Assembly (NCBI RefSeq): GCF_000801105.2
Contig: NC_079514.1
Span: forward strand, 1,240,001 to 1,304,000
Reading direction: 5' to 3'
Length of the DNA stretch: 64,000 nt
DNA from: Raphanus sativus
Lineage: Eukaryota > Streptophyta > Magnoliopsida > Brassicales > Brassicaceae
Below the pieces are notes generated by a model, which was not told the DNA's origin, made no database searches, and saw nothing but the letters and a program-made list of their open reading frames with translations. The position numbers and the translations under genes are program-made. Below, piece after piece: positions 46,137-58,587 of this stretch; position 1 is the first letter of the stretch, and the number at the start of each line of letters is the position of its first letter.

Positions 46137-47917
46137 ATGTCAAAAAAAGCATCGGCCATATTGTTTGATTTAGAATCACAGGAACGTGGTGGTTCTCCTT
46201 CATTTATATCACAAACACTCTCCAAGGATCCACAGCCAACCTCCGACGGAGACGGTGGGCGGATTCCGTTAGAAGAGTGGCTGCCGATCACAGAATCAAG
46301 AAAAGGGAATGTTTATACGGCGACGTTTCATCTTTTCTGCTCGGGACTTGGTCTCCAAGTGCTTCTTCTTCCTGCAGCTTTAGCATCACTAGGATGGTAA
46401 AATCTCATTTGTAATTAAAACTTTATATCTTTTAATAACTTCTCTTTCAATTTTACCATATTTAGAAAGTGTTTTTTTCCAGGGTATGGGGAGTGATAAT
46501 TTTAACGGTGGGGTTTGCATGGAAGCTTTACACCGTTTGGCTTCTTGTTCATCTCCACGAAGCTGTACACGGAATACGTTTCAGCAGATACTTGAGACTC
46601 GCAATTGCTTCATTCGGTAATATTAAATTCTATAGAACTTTGTCGTTTTTGTCATGCAACAAATTTAACGTTATGTCACGATAACGATATTATAGGTGTG
46701 AAGCTTGGGAAACTTCTTGGAATATTCCCTGTGATGTATCTCTCAGGAGGAGCTTGTTCGATTCTGGTTATAACCGGTGGGAAAACAATAAAACAACTTC
46801 TACACATTATATACGAAGATGACGAAGTACCACTTACTACCTTGCAATGCTTCGTGATCTTCAGCTGCCTCGCAGTGGTCATGTGTCAGTTTCCAAATCT
46901 AAATTCTCTTTTTGGGATCTCGTTGATCGGTGGTGTTATGGCCATAGCATACTCCACCGCAATCTGGAGTTTACCGCTAGCTAGTATTTCGCAAAGAGAT
47001 CAAAACAATGTCTCTTACGCTACAAAGGATACAAGTTTCGATACCATTTTCAACGCCATTGGATTGATAGCTATTTCATTTCGCGGGAACAACCTCATCC
47101 TCGAGATACAGGTCTTAAGATAACACTTAGAAAATTTGCATTATAAAACTTATTTATATACCTTTTCAACTTAAATTAGGTCAGTGTTGACGAGGTTTTC
47201 TTGTGATATTTGTAGGGTACTCTTCCTTCCGATTCAAAGAATCCCTCAAGGAAGACAATGTGGAAAGCTGTGGTGATCTCTCATGTGTTCATCGCCGTTT
47301 GTATGTTTCTAGTAGCCATTGTTGTATATTGGGCATATGGTGACAAGGTACGTAGAAATTCAACACTAATATACTTTATATTACTGCTCTCTATGTGTTT
47401 GAACTCTAATATTAATTCTTATATATGCTAGATTCCGGCCACAGGAGGTCCAATAGGCAACTACTTGGAACTTTACGAACAAGACTACTCAAAGCGAGCC
47501 GCTTGTTTCATACACATCACGTTCATCATCAACTGCTTATGTTCATATCCGATAAACTTAATGCCGGCTTGTGACAACGCAGAGATGATGTACACTACCA
47601 AGAGACACAAGCCTTGCTCCATCTTTGTCCGGATGATGTTTCGTGTGTTCTTGTGTTTGGTTTGTTTCTTTGTAGCTGTTGGATTCACGTTCTTGCCTTA
47701 TCTTGCGGTTCTTATTGGAGCTATAGGCTTGCTGGTTACGTTTACGTACCCGTGTTTCATGTGGATCTCTATTAAACAGCTCCAAAGGGAAAGCCTGATG
47801 TGGTGGTTCAACGTATCGGTGGGAAGTATCGGCGCGTCTTTCAGCGTTTTGTTTGTGTTTGCCTCGGCTCTGCACTTGGCTGATAAAGGACTACATGCAA
47901 ACTTCTTCAATCCCTAA
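46137..47917 (+). CDS. LHT7: Lysine/histidine transporter-like amino acid permease (LHT7, At4g35180-like)
   Basis: Five exons (46137-46396, 46483-46616, 46696-47111, 47216-47347, 47432-47917) encode 475 residues. The N-terminal tail of about 55 residues is cytosolic and Ser-rich. EEWLPITESRKGNVYTATFH then leads into the first membrane segment (FHLFCSGLGLQVLLLPAALASLGW), as in the AAAP/LHT family. Further hydrophobic helices follow, including YLAVLIGAIGLLVTFTYPCFMW and VSVGSIGASFSVLFVFASALH, for about ten in all. The family moves neutral and acidic amino acids with protons across the plasma membrane. The length is typical and no lesion is seen. A hAT MITE sits in its upstream region, and truncated copies lie at 24111-25321 and 59296-59700. 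Substrate cannot be read from the sequence. Confidence 0.93.
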
Positions 47918-48279
47918 AGCATTACGTCACAAGACGTTTAGCTAGGAAGCACTCATACCTAATGACCTAGGCATGAAGTTTACGAAAACGGCAGCATGTT
48001 GAATCTCTACCAACATCTCAACTCATTTATTTACACACAAAAATCATTATTTTCTTTGTTGGATAAAATGATCAATGGAATATTAGAATCCTGTAATTAT
48101 ATTCGTACGATTTCTCATCAAAAAAGGGAAATAATGATTATCGATCAAATATCTTGCAGTATATAACGAAATTAATGACAACCCTACGTATATTGGTCCA
48201 GACCTTTATATTCGACAAACAAAAAAAAATTATTCATCCCTAATAAAAATAAAGACCAGATTTCTCTGCTGATTTTCTA
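47918..48279. other. Convergent 3' spacer between LHT7 and the LEA_2 gene
   Basis: 362 bases between two stop codons facing each other. No other feature was seen. Confidence 0.6.
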
Positions 48280-49790
48280 TCAATGACCCGAGCAAGACTT
48301 CAAGAAAGCAATTTTCTTGCCAAGTTTATCGCCATGGAAGGTGATGCTGCATCTGATGCTCGTGTTGAACTTAGTCTTGACTAATCGGCCGAGCACATAG
48401 GCCCGAGATCGTAACGTAAAGGTTAAATTCAAAGGCAAAACAACTTGGTCCGGTTTAGCTCGTTGCGCGTATAGAGCCGGTACGCCTCCGTACAAAGGAA
48501 TTTGAATGCCTACTACTTTGGTCTCAATGATTCTCTCAGTGTTCCTTCGTTGAGAGAACTTCTCCATCTATTTTTCTCACAACCAAAAAACGAAATTAGT
48601 TCATGAATCATAACCGGCTCGGTTTAGTCAGTAAGATGTGAAATTGTTTACCTGACCAGAGGCGAGAATGAGCTGGGAATAGCTGAGCTGGAGGGGAGAG
48701 AAAGTGACGTGGACGGTGAAAAGAGTTGCAGGGTTATTGTATAACATCGTGACCGTTGAATTTAGTGTGAGCATATCTGTGAGCACTCCCGATGCGTCGT
48801 TCCCTGATTGCACGTTCAAGCTCTCAATTACCATTCCCTGTTATTTTGTGAATGTACAGTAAACCCCATTTTTATTACAGTTTTATGATAGAAAAGTAAT
48901 TCTACACAAATTTACGGGAGTATTACAAACAAAACAAAAATGCAAAACTTAAACATATATGCATGGGACGGAATAATACTTATTCTCTTATAATACCTTT
49001 TCGGTATTTTGATAATACTTATCTGCATTAATTATATATATATATATATACATATTCAGTTTCCCGTAAACTTAATTATTTATATATTTCTTAATATTAA
49101 ATTATCAAAACTCCACAAAAGTATACTAATTGTGACATCATCGTCATTTGATTATTGGATGTGTTTTTTTTTTTTGTGTTTTATTCATTTTTGTAAGTTA
49201 TATCTGTTAAGAAAAACACAATCAAAACGCAAAACTAAATTTGCTTTCACACTTCAGAAAATATAATTACGAAAACAAGAAATATTTGACTTTTAAGAGA
49301 ATATAATAATTTTCGCAAGAGCAAAATTTATGTTCCGAAAAGTCAAGGCTCTATCAATTACCTTCAGAGTGACAATAGGTGAGAAGGATTTGGAAACTCC
49401 CCACAAAATGAGACAGAAGATAGTGAAGGCCAGCACAAACGTAAACAACAAGCAAGAATAAAACCTCGTTTTCCTTCCTCTTTTCTCATCCCCACCGTCT
49501 ATTTCATCGTACTCATCATCATCCTCGTCGAGTGGATGGTCATGATCATGCACTTGGAGACTACTGTATCCGTTTCTCAATGGCCCTGATGATCGTAAAG
49601 TCGAAGGTGACTCGGCCACTGACTCATGGTTATAGTGACTGACCTGGCCCTGTCGGTTAACGGGTGATCCAAACGGGCTAAGACCTGACCCGGTAGATCT
49701 CTTGTCTACGTCTGTGTTCGGTGGGCTCTGCACAAAATAGACCGGCCTTACCGTCTGTGGCAGAGATGATCTAGCCGGCCACGTCGTCAT
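48280..49790 (-). CDS. LEA_2 / NDR1-HIN1-like membrane protein (At4g35170-like), 300 aa
   Basis: Three exons on the minus strand (49790-49362, 48837-48652, 48567-48280) give 300 residues. The N-terminus has the plant signature VYFVQSPP (residues 17-24), a Ser/Gly-rich stretch, a His/Asp/Glu cluster (DHDHPLDEDDDEYDE) and a basic KRGRKTR. One membrane helix follows at about 110-132 (FYSCLLFTFVLAFTIFCLILWGV). The extracellular half has the LEA_2 pattern (SLNVQSG, NNPATLFTVHVTFSPLQLSYSQL, IPLYGG, LPLNLTF) and ends with a Cys (FLKSCSGH). Such type II proteins are tied to stress or defence responses in plants; the exact role of this one is unknown. Its position between LHT7 and the O-methyltransferase matches Arabidopsis. 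Confidence 0.9.
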
Positions 49791-52111
49791 CTCTTCCTAT
49801 AAGTTATAGGTCTTGCTTCTCAATAAAACTTTTGATTTGCTTTAGGAATTTTGTAATATTTTGGTTATGACCTTGTATTTAGAACTTAGAAGGTTGGAAA
49901 ATGAAATGGGAAATGATTGCAAGGTACAAATTTCTTTTGAGAGTAACAGATGATGCTGACCAAGAAAAGAAAACTATAATCAAGGAAACTACAATTCAAA
50001 CTTAAATTTGAAAATTAAATGGCCAATCAAAGTGTTCTTTTGTTAAGTATAAACTATTTTATATTATTTTTTCTAATAATCTACATTAAAAATTATATAC
50101 TAAGTATCGAACTATGACGTAGTGTTCAGCAGTGTTGTTTAGTTTACCATTATATAATACGCAAAAATATTACATATTTTATGGCATCTCTCAAAATGCA
50201 AATTAGATCGTATACGTACAAAGCTTAAGTTTTATATTATTTGGTCAAAATTGTGGCTGGAGACGAAACGGTCGACTAAAACGTTCTATTTTTCTATTTG
50301 TAGTTGGAACACCAATGTTTTTTTTGGTAAAATGTTAAAAATGTTATTTCTTAGTTTTTTTTTTTTTAATATTTAGTTTTTTTATTTATTTCTTAGTTTG
50401 TTCCTACATGGAAAAAACGAATTGTCAAATCAGCCTTTCATCGATTTGAACAAATATGTATTTCGAGTTAATTTCCTTACATCAACTGCGAATAATATCG
50501 TTCCTTCAAGTCCACTATTAAAGTCGTTGTTTTACTTTGAAAATAAAGATAAAAATTTGAATAATCAGAAATATCTTTAGTGGTCCAGAACATTTGGTTT
50601 ATTGTCAATTTTAGGCACTTAAAAGATATTTCATGCAACGAGTTGGTTTTGATTCTGGTCTGGCTATCGGGCTCATCAGTTTAGCAACTTGATATATTCA
50701 GTTTTTAGGAAGTCCTTTTGCAATGTCGTCTCTGGATTGTGTACGACAAAGGCCTTCAAAATGGATTTTTCATTTTATTGCACCAGTTAAACTTTATATG
50801 TATCCCTTTGATAAGCTATGGGTTTTTCATGATCTTTTAACTAGTAAGATTTTAATAAATATAATTATATTTTTTGAAATGTATAATTTATCATTAATCA
50901 GTGTATTGAAAACAGAAAAATATACCTTTTTAAAACGAAGGTTTTTTCCAGAACGTGGATTTTTTAGAAACGGAAGGAGTATTTATCTTTTAATTCTATT
51001 AAGAATTTCTGTTCTTTTTGTAATGGAATGCAGAGATCTAGCAGATTTGATGAAACATAGTGCAAGTCTGAAAACTTTTCGGAGCAGCTTCAGTTGTAGA
51101 TATCTAAAATGATATAAACCAATTATTAAAAAAATTAGCAAAAGAAGAAAGATCAGCTATGTCAGAAAAAGTTCTAATTTAACATATCCAAAAATAATTT
51201 TTGAGAATCTCTTTTACACTTGTCACATGATGATTGATGCCTTTTTATTATTTCAAATTTAGTTAAATAATTAAATTATATATAGATAATAGTATTACAT
51301 TTACTTAAATAATAAATACTACATATAGTATCCAACCATTGGACGGGCTCTTAATTCTTATGACAAAAGACAAAAAGAAACACTATAAAAATTCTGAAGT
51401 CTAATTTAGAGCAAAATTTGTGACATATATTTACCTTTTTTCTGAATTATACCGAGATATTCTAGTCTCACAAAAGTGGTCCATACTAGTCACGTGTTGT
51501 CACGTATTAGTTTTCTGTCTTTGGCGATACCAAAATATTAATTTTCCAATTGTCGAAATTCGAACTGAGGTGATGGAACTCATAGCTGTGAGACATTTAC
51601 CACCAAAACTAAAAGCCCATGTTCATATATTTACCTTAGATAGGTCCTGCATTATAAATACACTACGTACTGCAGTTTTCACGTATAGTTTTCAGGTTAA
51701 TCTTAAACGACCAGTTGTGATGAATCTAGTGGTCCTAACTTTTCATCCAATCATCCAGTCAGAAGCAGTGTAGACCATTGTTCCAAAAAAAGGTACGGTT
51801 TCATCCAATGATTTCTATTGAATGAATCATTTTGTTGTTTTGTTTTTAAAAAAATAAGACTCGGTTAAGAATCATACAGAGGTTGGCGGAAACAAATCAC
51901 AAAAATAATATCTCAAATCCTCCTCTAAAATATTGAAATTTTATGTTTACTACGGCTTCTAGAATTAATATATACTTGTTTATATTTTTATTATTTACGA
52001 ACTTTTCAACTATTGGTATGGTTTTAAAACATGAATAAAACGATAAAATGATCTTCTAGAAGTCTGTTTTGATTTCAACAAACTTTTTGTTTTCGACCCG
52101 ATATATTCAAG
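49791..52111. other. Intergenic, AT-rich
   Basis: Contains the repeat at 50131-50297 and a truncated Stowaway-like end (agaaacggaaggagta, near 50975-50990) without a recognisable partner. Nothing else was recognised. Confidence 0.5.
50131..50297. repeat. Dispersed low-copy repeat, third copy
   Basis: Aligns to 25816-25955 through ataatacgcaaaaat, tatggcatc, acaaagcttaagtt and ggagacgaaacggtcgact. Confidence 0.75.
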
Positions 52112-52148
52112 TTCAACATCTGTTTTTTTTTTATATTCAACATCTGTT
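52112..52148 (-). mobile_element. Micro-retroposon scar between 13-bp repeats
   Basis: ttcaacatctgtt at 52112-52124 and 52136-52148 flanks 11 bases that read tat plus 8 A on the minus strand. Confidence 0.55.
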
Positions 52149-52873
52149 CTAAGTCAGTAATACGTTATTTTATGTAATTTACGGTTTTACAGTAACCATT
52201 TAGAATAAATGTATTATATGCTATGTTTATTTATAAAATATTTTTCAAATAAATTCCTCCGGTATGATCCTTTAGCAAAAATTTAGTTACCATTAGAGAC
52301 TTAGAGAATTTGTATATCAACTTTTGTTATTAGCCAGTTATGCAATATTGCACCAAGAATTCATTAAAAATGGAAGAAAGCAACACTAAACACGACATAT
52401 GCGACACTCCACCACGGAGTATACTATATTTAGACATACACTGCGTCGGTTGTTCCTATATTAACAATTAATAAGGTATTATGTATGGTGAAATGACAGC
52501 ACTAATATAGAACTAGCAATATATATATATATATATGTGGGACGTTAATCTCTAGTTGCAAATATTTAACTACATAAATTACTAATTAATCAGTGATCTA
52601 ATTAGAACATGCATATCATTAGTGAAAGTAAACACGGTTAGACAAACTTTTACTAACAAACCCAAGTTGTGTAAGGAGTATTATTTTTTGCACGTAAAAT
52701 CGATTCACATTGAAGGAAATCAAAACACGCAAAACGTAATTTCTAATCGCACTTTTCTGAGTTGTCGTTGTAGTTCATATTTCTTAATTTCTTGAAGAAA
52801 TTAACTTAAAACTTACATTATGCTAAAACTTGTAAAGACTTTAACAAATGCATTCAGTTTTGATTTGGTCGTA

Positions 52874-53520
52874 TCTATCTTATTAAAACAGAAATATTCT
52901 GTTGGACCTAACATTTATTTTGTAAGCTTTTAAATTAAATACACATTTATACTTTATAGTTAAACCTACATTAAATCACTAATGTTCCTTTCTTATACTA
53001 CTATCCATATTTCTAAACAATATACTTATTTCTTTATACTACTATCAATGTTTCCAAACAATATATTTTATATACTACTATCAATGTTTCCAAACAATAC
53101 AATAATTAATCTTAGCTATTTTATATCCATCATTTTCTCTTTAAAATTTTGTAGAAACGTCATAATTTCATAAATTACAAAATAATAAACTTTAAAATTT
53201 GGATTGTAAGATTACAAATTATGAAAATATTACCATTTCAATCAAATTAGATTACATATCGGTCATCCATGCGTTCAATCGGTTAGTCTCGGGTTTTAGT
53301 GACTTTTTAATATGAATATTTTAAAAAACTAAATTGAATTGTTAGATCTCCGGATTAACCGGTATAATCACAATTGGGTTGAATTTAAAAACACTGATTT
53401 AAATACAAAAATATTTTAAATACACACTCTTTAAAAGTTAACAAAATATTTGTTAAGTTATTAGTGAAATTTTTCATCGTAAAATATTCCGTGCTTCCAA
53501 AGCGCGGATCAAGATCTAGT
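52874..53520 (+). mobile_element. Non-autonomous Helitron
   Basis: Begins TCTATCTTATTAAAACAGAA and ends with a hairpin (CCGTGCTT-cc-AAAGCGCGG) and ATCAAGATCTAGT. The base after the end is A rather than T, a small departure from the usual A/T target. No ORF. Confidence 0.75.
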
Positions 53521-54105
53521 ATCCCTTAAACTAGAAATTTTGTAAATACCAATATATAATGCTGAAAATAGTATATTAATGTGTTAACGTGTGATTTTTT
53601 GTGTGAATGTAGGATAAAACTGATATGCAAGAAAGTTATGGAATGAAGAAAAGGAATTCAAATTTTCATAAATTAACTCGCATTAAAAGAAATTTAATCG
53701 ACATGTAAATATGTGTATAACCGAAGTCACTCAGCCCTTGAATTTATATACAAGTTAAACGTGTCAAAAGATATTTGACAGCTACGCTGATATGTGTTCG
53801 TTTGGTTGATAGACCTTGAGAATGGTTTGCTGGGAATATTGGTATATTGGTATTAAGAGGTAAAACATCCCATTTTTACAGTTTTATTGAGTCCACACAC
53901 ACAAAAATAATTATTACTCATCAAGGTAAAATATTAAAACATCCCATTTTTACAGTTTTAGCAGAAACTCCAAACAACGACTATAAGACAAATAATGCAA
54001 CTATAAAAATATTCGACAATCGATAGTGATAACTAAGAAAATCAACAAACAACTGGTCAGATCTTCTTTTCCTCATAAAAAAGAATTCTAATAATTGAAT
54101 CAATA

Positions 54106-54911
54106 TCTATGTTATTAAAACAGAAACATTACAACTTCTTCTAGGTGTATTTTAAAGTTGGACCTGATGTAACTAATGCATATTAATTTATTTATTACTA
54201 GACATGCTTTTTTTATAAATAATTAATATCAACCATTACCATAGTTTTCCACCTCTTACCTTATTATTATATCCACTACGCATGTTTCCTTATATTGCAT
54301 ATATTTTATTATAAGCTAGATACATCCACTAGCATATTATACTATAAGATAAATTATTAATAATATATCTACTAACATATAATACTATACGACAGATTAC
54401 TAATAATACAATATATTATCTGTATTCATTAACTTGCATCTATCAATATTAGCAATACTATGAAGACGACTAACTCTATAATTTGAATCTATAAACCATG
54501 ATATACTAATTTATAACAAAAATGATATTACTGTTACAAATTAGTTTTTATAAAAATTATTTATAGCAGTAATTTATTATATAAGATAAATTTAATCAAG
54601 ACCCAAATCTTTTTTTTTCCTGTTCAGAAAAAAAGAAACCTACGAATATATACCATTAAGTTAGCCAAAAATCTTCCGAATAAATAGTAAATCTCACCAA
54701 CCCATAAAAAATGAATTAAAAATATAACAAAAGATATTATGTTTGAAATTTAGCTCACTCGGTCGGGTATAAATCTGTTCATTTCATGTATGAGTTCTTC
54801 GAGTTTTCAATATTTGGATCTAATTTTTTATATTATAAATTTTAAATAATATACAAGATATATATAAAATATGTGAATCAAAAGATAAACCCGCGCATGT
54901 CATGATCTAGT
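54106..54911 (+). mobile_element. Non-autonomous Helitron
   Basis: Begins TCTATGTTATTAAAACAGAA and ends cccgcgcatgtcatgATCTAGT. The 5' 20 bases match the Helitron at 52874 apart from one or two positions, so the two are related. The 3' hairpin is weak. Confidence 0.65.
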
Positions 54912-55132
54912 AGCTCTTAAATGTCAATACTTACTGATCGGAAAATTCGTAACGCTAAATCCATTTTAAACATGTTGGCTCTTCGTATGTGGTCCCGAAA
55001 TTACTATTGTTTGTACAAGCCAAAATTACTATCATCTCTTACAAACCAGAGTTACTATTATACCCTCATTCTATAAACACTATAAAAAAACTCCTAACCA
55101 CTCAACCACAAATCACTCGTCTTAGAAACGAA

Positions 55133-58100
55133 ATGGAAGAAACTAAAAGAAACATATTAGATGAAGAAGCTAAAGCTTCTCTAGACATCTGGAGATATGT
55201 CTTTGGGTTTGCAGATATAGCAGCTGCAAAGTGTGCCATCGATCTTAAGATACCAGAAGCCATTGAAAACCACCCTTCTTCACTTCCCATCACACTAGCC
55301 GAGCTTTCCGTCGCAGTCTCTGCCTCTCCGTCACATCTCCACCGTATAATGAGGTTCCTTGTGCACCAAGGAGTCTTCAAAGAAGTCCCCACGAAAGATG
55401 GTCTAGCCACAGGCTACACTAACACGCCACTCTCTCGCCGTATGATGATCACAAAACGCGACGGCAAGTCTCTGGCTCCTTTCGTTCTCTTCGAAACAAG
55501 TCCCGATATGCTAGCTCCGTGGTTAAGACTGAGCTCGATTGTCTCTTTTCCGACCAACGGTTCACATCCACCACCTTTTGATGCGGTGCACGGTAAAGAT
55601 GTGTGGGCTTTAGCGGAGGATAATCCATGCCTCAGCCATATGATCAATGAGGCCATGGCTTGTGACACAAGGCGCGTGGTGCCACTTGTCGCTGGAGCTT
55701 GTCACGACTTGTTCGAAGGCGTGGCAACGATGGTGGACGTAGGAGGCTGTACCGGAGAGACGATGGGAATATTGGTTAAGGAGTTTCCTTGGATCAAAGG
55801 GTTTAACTTTGATCTTCCTCACGTTATCAAAGTTGCTCAAGTCTTGGATGGTGTTGAGAATGTCGGAGGCGATATGTTTGATTCTGTGCCCAAATGTGAC
55901 GCCGTTTTCATCAAGGTTAAGTTCATTTACATACTCTATATTCTTTTTATTAACTATTCGTCTATCATTCAGTGTTTTCATTTCCTACATATTTCATTTC
56001 GTTCACAAAATCAAACTTTCAAACATATATATCAGAACAAAAGAAAAGTGCATATTTAGAACTAAGATTATTTTAGTATAATCTTGTGAAATATCATCAT
56101 TCTTTTCACTTTGCAGTAAGCCTCGAACGAATTAAGCTATATATGTATTATGATATGAAAAAAAAAGATTATGATATGATTTTTTTTTTGTTTCTTATAT
56201 CGTATAACCTTTGGGTATACATTCTATTATTTTGGTTGTAGTTTTCACTGTCTGTTTGATTTAATTGTGTGTGTTTTATTATGCATTATTTTATTTTAAT
56301 AGTGTGTTGACAGCATGAGAAAACAAATAATTTTTTTTTTGTCATCAACAAATAATCTATTTTAAAGAGACTTTTTGTTATATTTTGAAGAAACGTACGT
56401 GCATAGAGAGAAGTATTCTCTTACAATAAGAAATGTATTACATGCCATGCTTGAAATTTTAATTTCACACTAGATTTTGACCCGCCCTTTAAAGGGCGTG
56501 TATATGTTTTGTTTTATGTTTTTTTTTTAAAATGATTTAATTTGATTTTTGTGTGTTTTATAATTATATTAGTGTTTAATATTAATTTAATTTAATATAT
56601 TTTTGGTGACTATATTCAATATGTCAAGTTGCATAATTATACACTTGTACCATATGCATTTCAGAAACCATTTTAAAACTTTATTCCTAAAGTTTGTAAC
56701 ATATTATATTTACTTAGTAGTTACCTAACATAATTTAGTCAAGAATATTTATATCTCAATCGCTCCAAAAATAAAAATCTCATACTCTATTAGACATGAT
56801 CTATATACTCGAACAGTTCTTAAATTATTATATTCGAAAATTAATATCAAACTCAACCCGCAACTAAAACCGAATATTTTTTTTGAAAAATGTTTAAAGA
56901 AATATTGTTTAACATATTCTGTTATATATATATATATAGTTGGGTTAAAATGGTCTTCACTAACTTTAAGTAGAATCACATTTAATAAATATTTTTTATT
57001 CGAATAACCTATTTAAAACCCGTTAAACTAAATGAGTTTATATGAATATTTATTTCTATTAAAAATTCACTTAAACCGGTTAAACTCCGTCAATCATAAA
57101 ATTAAATTTTAATAGTAACCCGCTTCCACTATTAGTTAATATCAATATTAGTTAACTTTTAAAGTTTCATAAGAAATATAATATCCTATGTACATCACGT
57201 CGTTTATTTTCTAAAAATTGTATCATGGAAATGGTACTTCGTTTATTTTCCAAATCACAGACCTGTCTGATAAATTCAAAACTTTATTTGAAAGAAAAAA
57301 GAAATAGTTTTTAGTAGGAACAGTTATAACATGGATTTTAATAACTTTTAGAAGGTGGTTATCTAAGATGGTTATATGATATTTAGATAAATCATTTAAA
57401 TACAGTTATAAAATATGTTGGACCCAATTAATATCAATTGGACATGTTGAAGAATTAATAGTTTTGATAAAACTGTATTTGGAAAAATGGGCTCCTAAAA
57501 ATTTGGGATTACAGTGAATGTTACGTGTATATATGTATAGTAAAAGGTCGTTATTTTTATATAATTAGTTTTATATTGATATATGAATCTAATGTAATAT
57601 TGATTATGTAGTAACATTTTTTGGACCAAACTACTATCAATTGGACATGTTGAAGAATTAATAGTATTGATACAGAGAATTCAGAACCATTTCCCCCCCC
57701 CCCTTATGGAAGAAAAATTCGGATGTAAAACACAAAACTTGAGAAGAAAAAGTTTTGAAATTTTTTAGAATCCATTCATTTTCTACCATCGTCCAAACAA
57801 CATGACTATTTGCCTATTTGGGACGTGATATATGATATGATGCAAAACTACAGAATCAATTGATGGCGACCACTATCTCTATTCTAGTGTCAAATAAATA
57901 AAGCAACCACTACCAATATACAATGACGACACATCCTTTTGAAAAGCGAACCCCTTCTTTTGTAAAACTGATGCGTAACAGATGAAAAACTTGTCCGGTT
58001 AAAATTGGGCTAATGTATATTGGAAAAAAAATTGACAAGGATTTTTTCCCCAAATTATTTCTTGAACTGATGAGCTTATTCCTTCTTTTATTTTCTTTGT

Positions 58101-58587
58101 AAGACTCTTTGAAATACGATCGAGAGCCTTAAAAAATATATTTGTAAAAAATAAACTCTAAAGGCTTCTATCATATTTTCCTTTTTGATGCAAGCTTAGA
58201 TCATATCTGAAGGCATGATATTGACTAGTTATATCTGATACTTAAACTGTTGAAAAATGATGACAGTGGGTGTTACATGATTGGGGAGACAGAGATTGCA
58301 TAAGAATATTAAAGAATTGCAAGGAAGCTGTCCCACCAAATATCGGGAAAGTGTTGATAGTGGAATCTGTAATCAGAGAGAAGAAAAAGACGATGATAAT
58401 GGAAGACAGAGATGAGAAGTTAGAGCATGTGAGATTGATGCTTGATATGGTGATGATGGCTCACACAAGCACAGGCAAAGAACGGACTTTGAAAGAATGG
58501 GACTTTGTTCTTAACGAAGCTGGTTTTGCTCGATATGAAGTTAGGGATGTTGATGATGTTCAGTGTGTTATCATCGCATATCGGTAA
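55133..58587 (+). CDS. Class II O-methyltransferase (At4g35160/At4g35150-like)
   Basis: Two exons (55133-55915, 58267-58587) encode 367 residues. The N-terminal dimerisation half has LDIWRYVFGFADIAAAKCAIDL and a winged-helix region (LHRIMRFLVHQGVF). The SAM-binding half has MVDVGGCTGE (motif I, with Cys where Gly is usual), FDLPHVI, GDMFDSVP..DAVFIK and WVLHDWGD with the catalytic-base His. A C-terminal Glu region (RTLKEWDFVLNEAGF) completes it. At4g35160 has been reported as an N-acetylserotonin methyltransferase; related enzymes methylate phenolics, so the substrate is open. The start chosen (MEETKRN) follows tandem TATAAA words at 55072-55086; an upstream in-frame ATG at 54989 precedes them. 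The 2351-bp intron is filled with transposon debris. Confidence 0.9.
55916..58266. other. Long O-methyltransferase intron with transposon debris
   Basis: A Helitron 3' end on the minus strand lies at 56469 (actagattttgac plus a palindromic cgccctttaaagggcg). Its 5' end was not found. An A-tail scar lies at 56322-56356. A 31-bp word (tatcaattggacatg...) occurs at 57432-57462 and 57635-57665. A 9-C run is near 57693. Splice sites at both ends are normal. Confidence 0.7.
56322..56356 (-). mobile_element. Micro-retroposon scar between 10-bp repeats
   Basis: aacaaataat at 56322-56331 and 56347-56356 flanks 15 bases that read gatgac plus 9 A on the minus strand. Confidence 0.5.

Larger units (their letters stand above)
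44251..47426 (+). repeat. Segmental duplication, copy B (LHT7 promoter plus exons 1-4)
   Basis: Counterpart of 22853-25400. It continues into the complete gene, so this is the ancestral locus, next to DUF241 and LEA_2 as in Arabidopsis. It contains a G-box CACGTG at 44941-44946 (23540-23545 in the other copy). Confidence 0.95.

Noticed and set aside
47485..47910. Minus-strand ORFs of 67-105 codons opposite LHT7 exon 5
   Set aside because: They mirror a conserved membrane-protein exon on the other strand, so they are antisense shadows.
54989..55132. Longer O-methyltransferase start (48 extra residues)
   Set aside because: The extra codons run through the TATAAA words and lack family similarity. 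The methionine at 55133 fits the family start.
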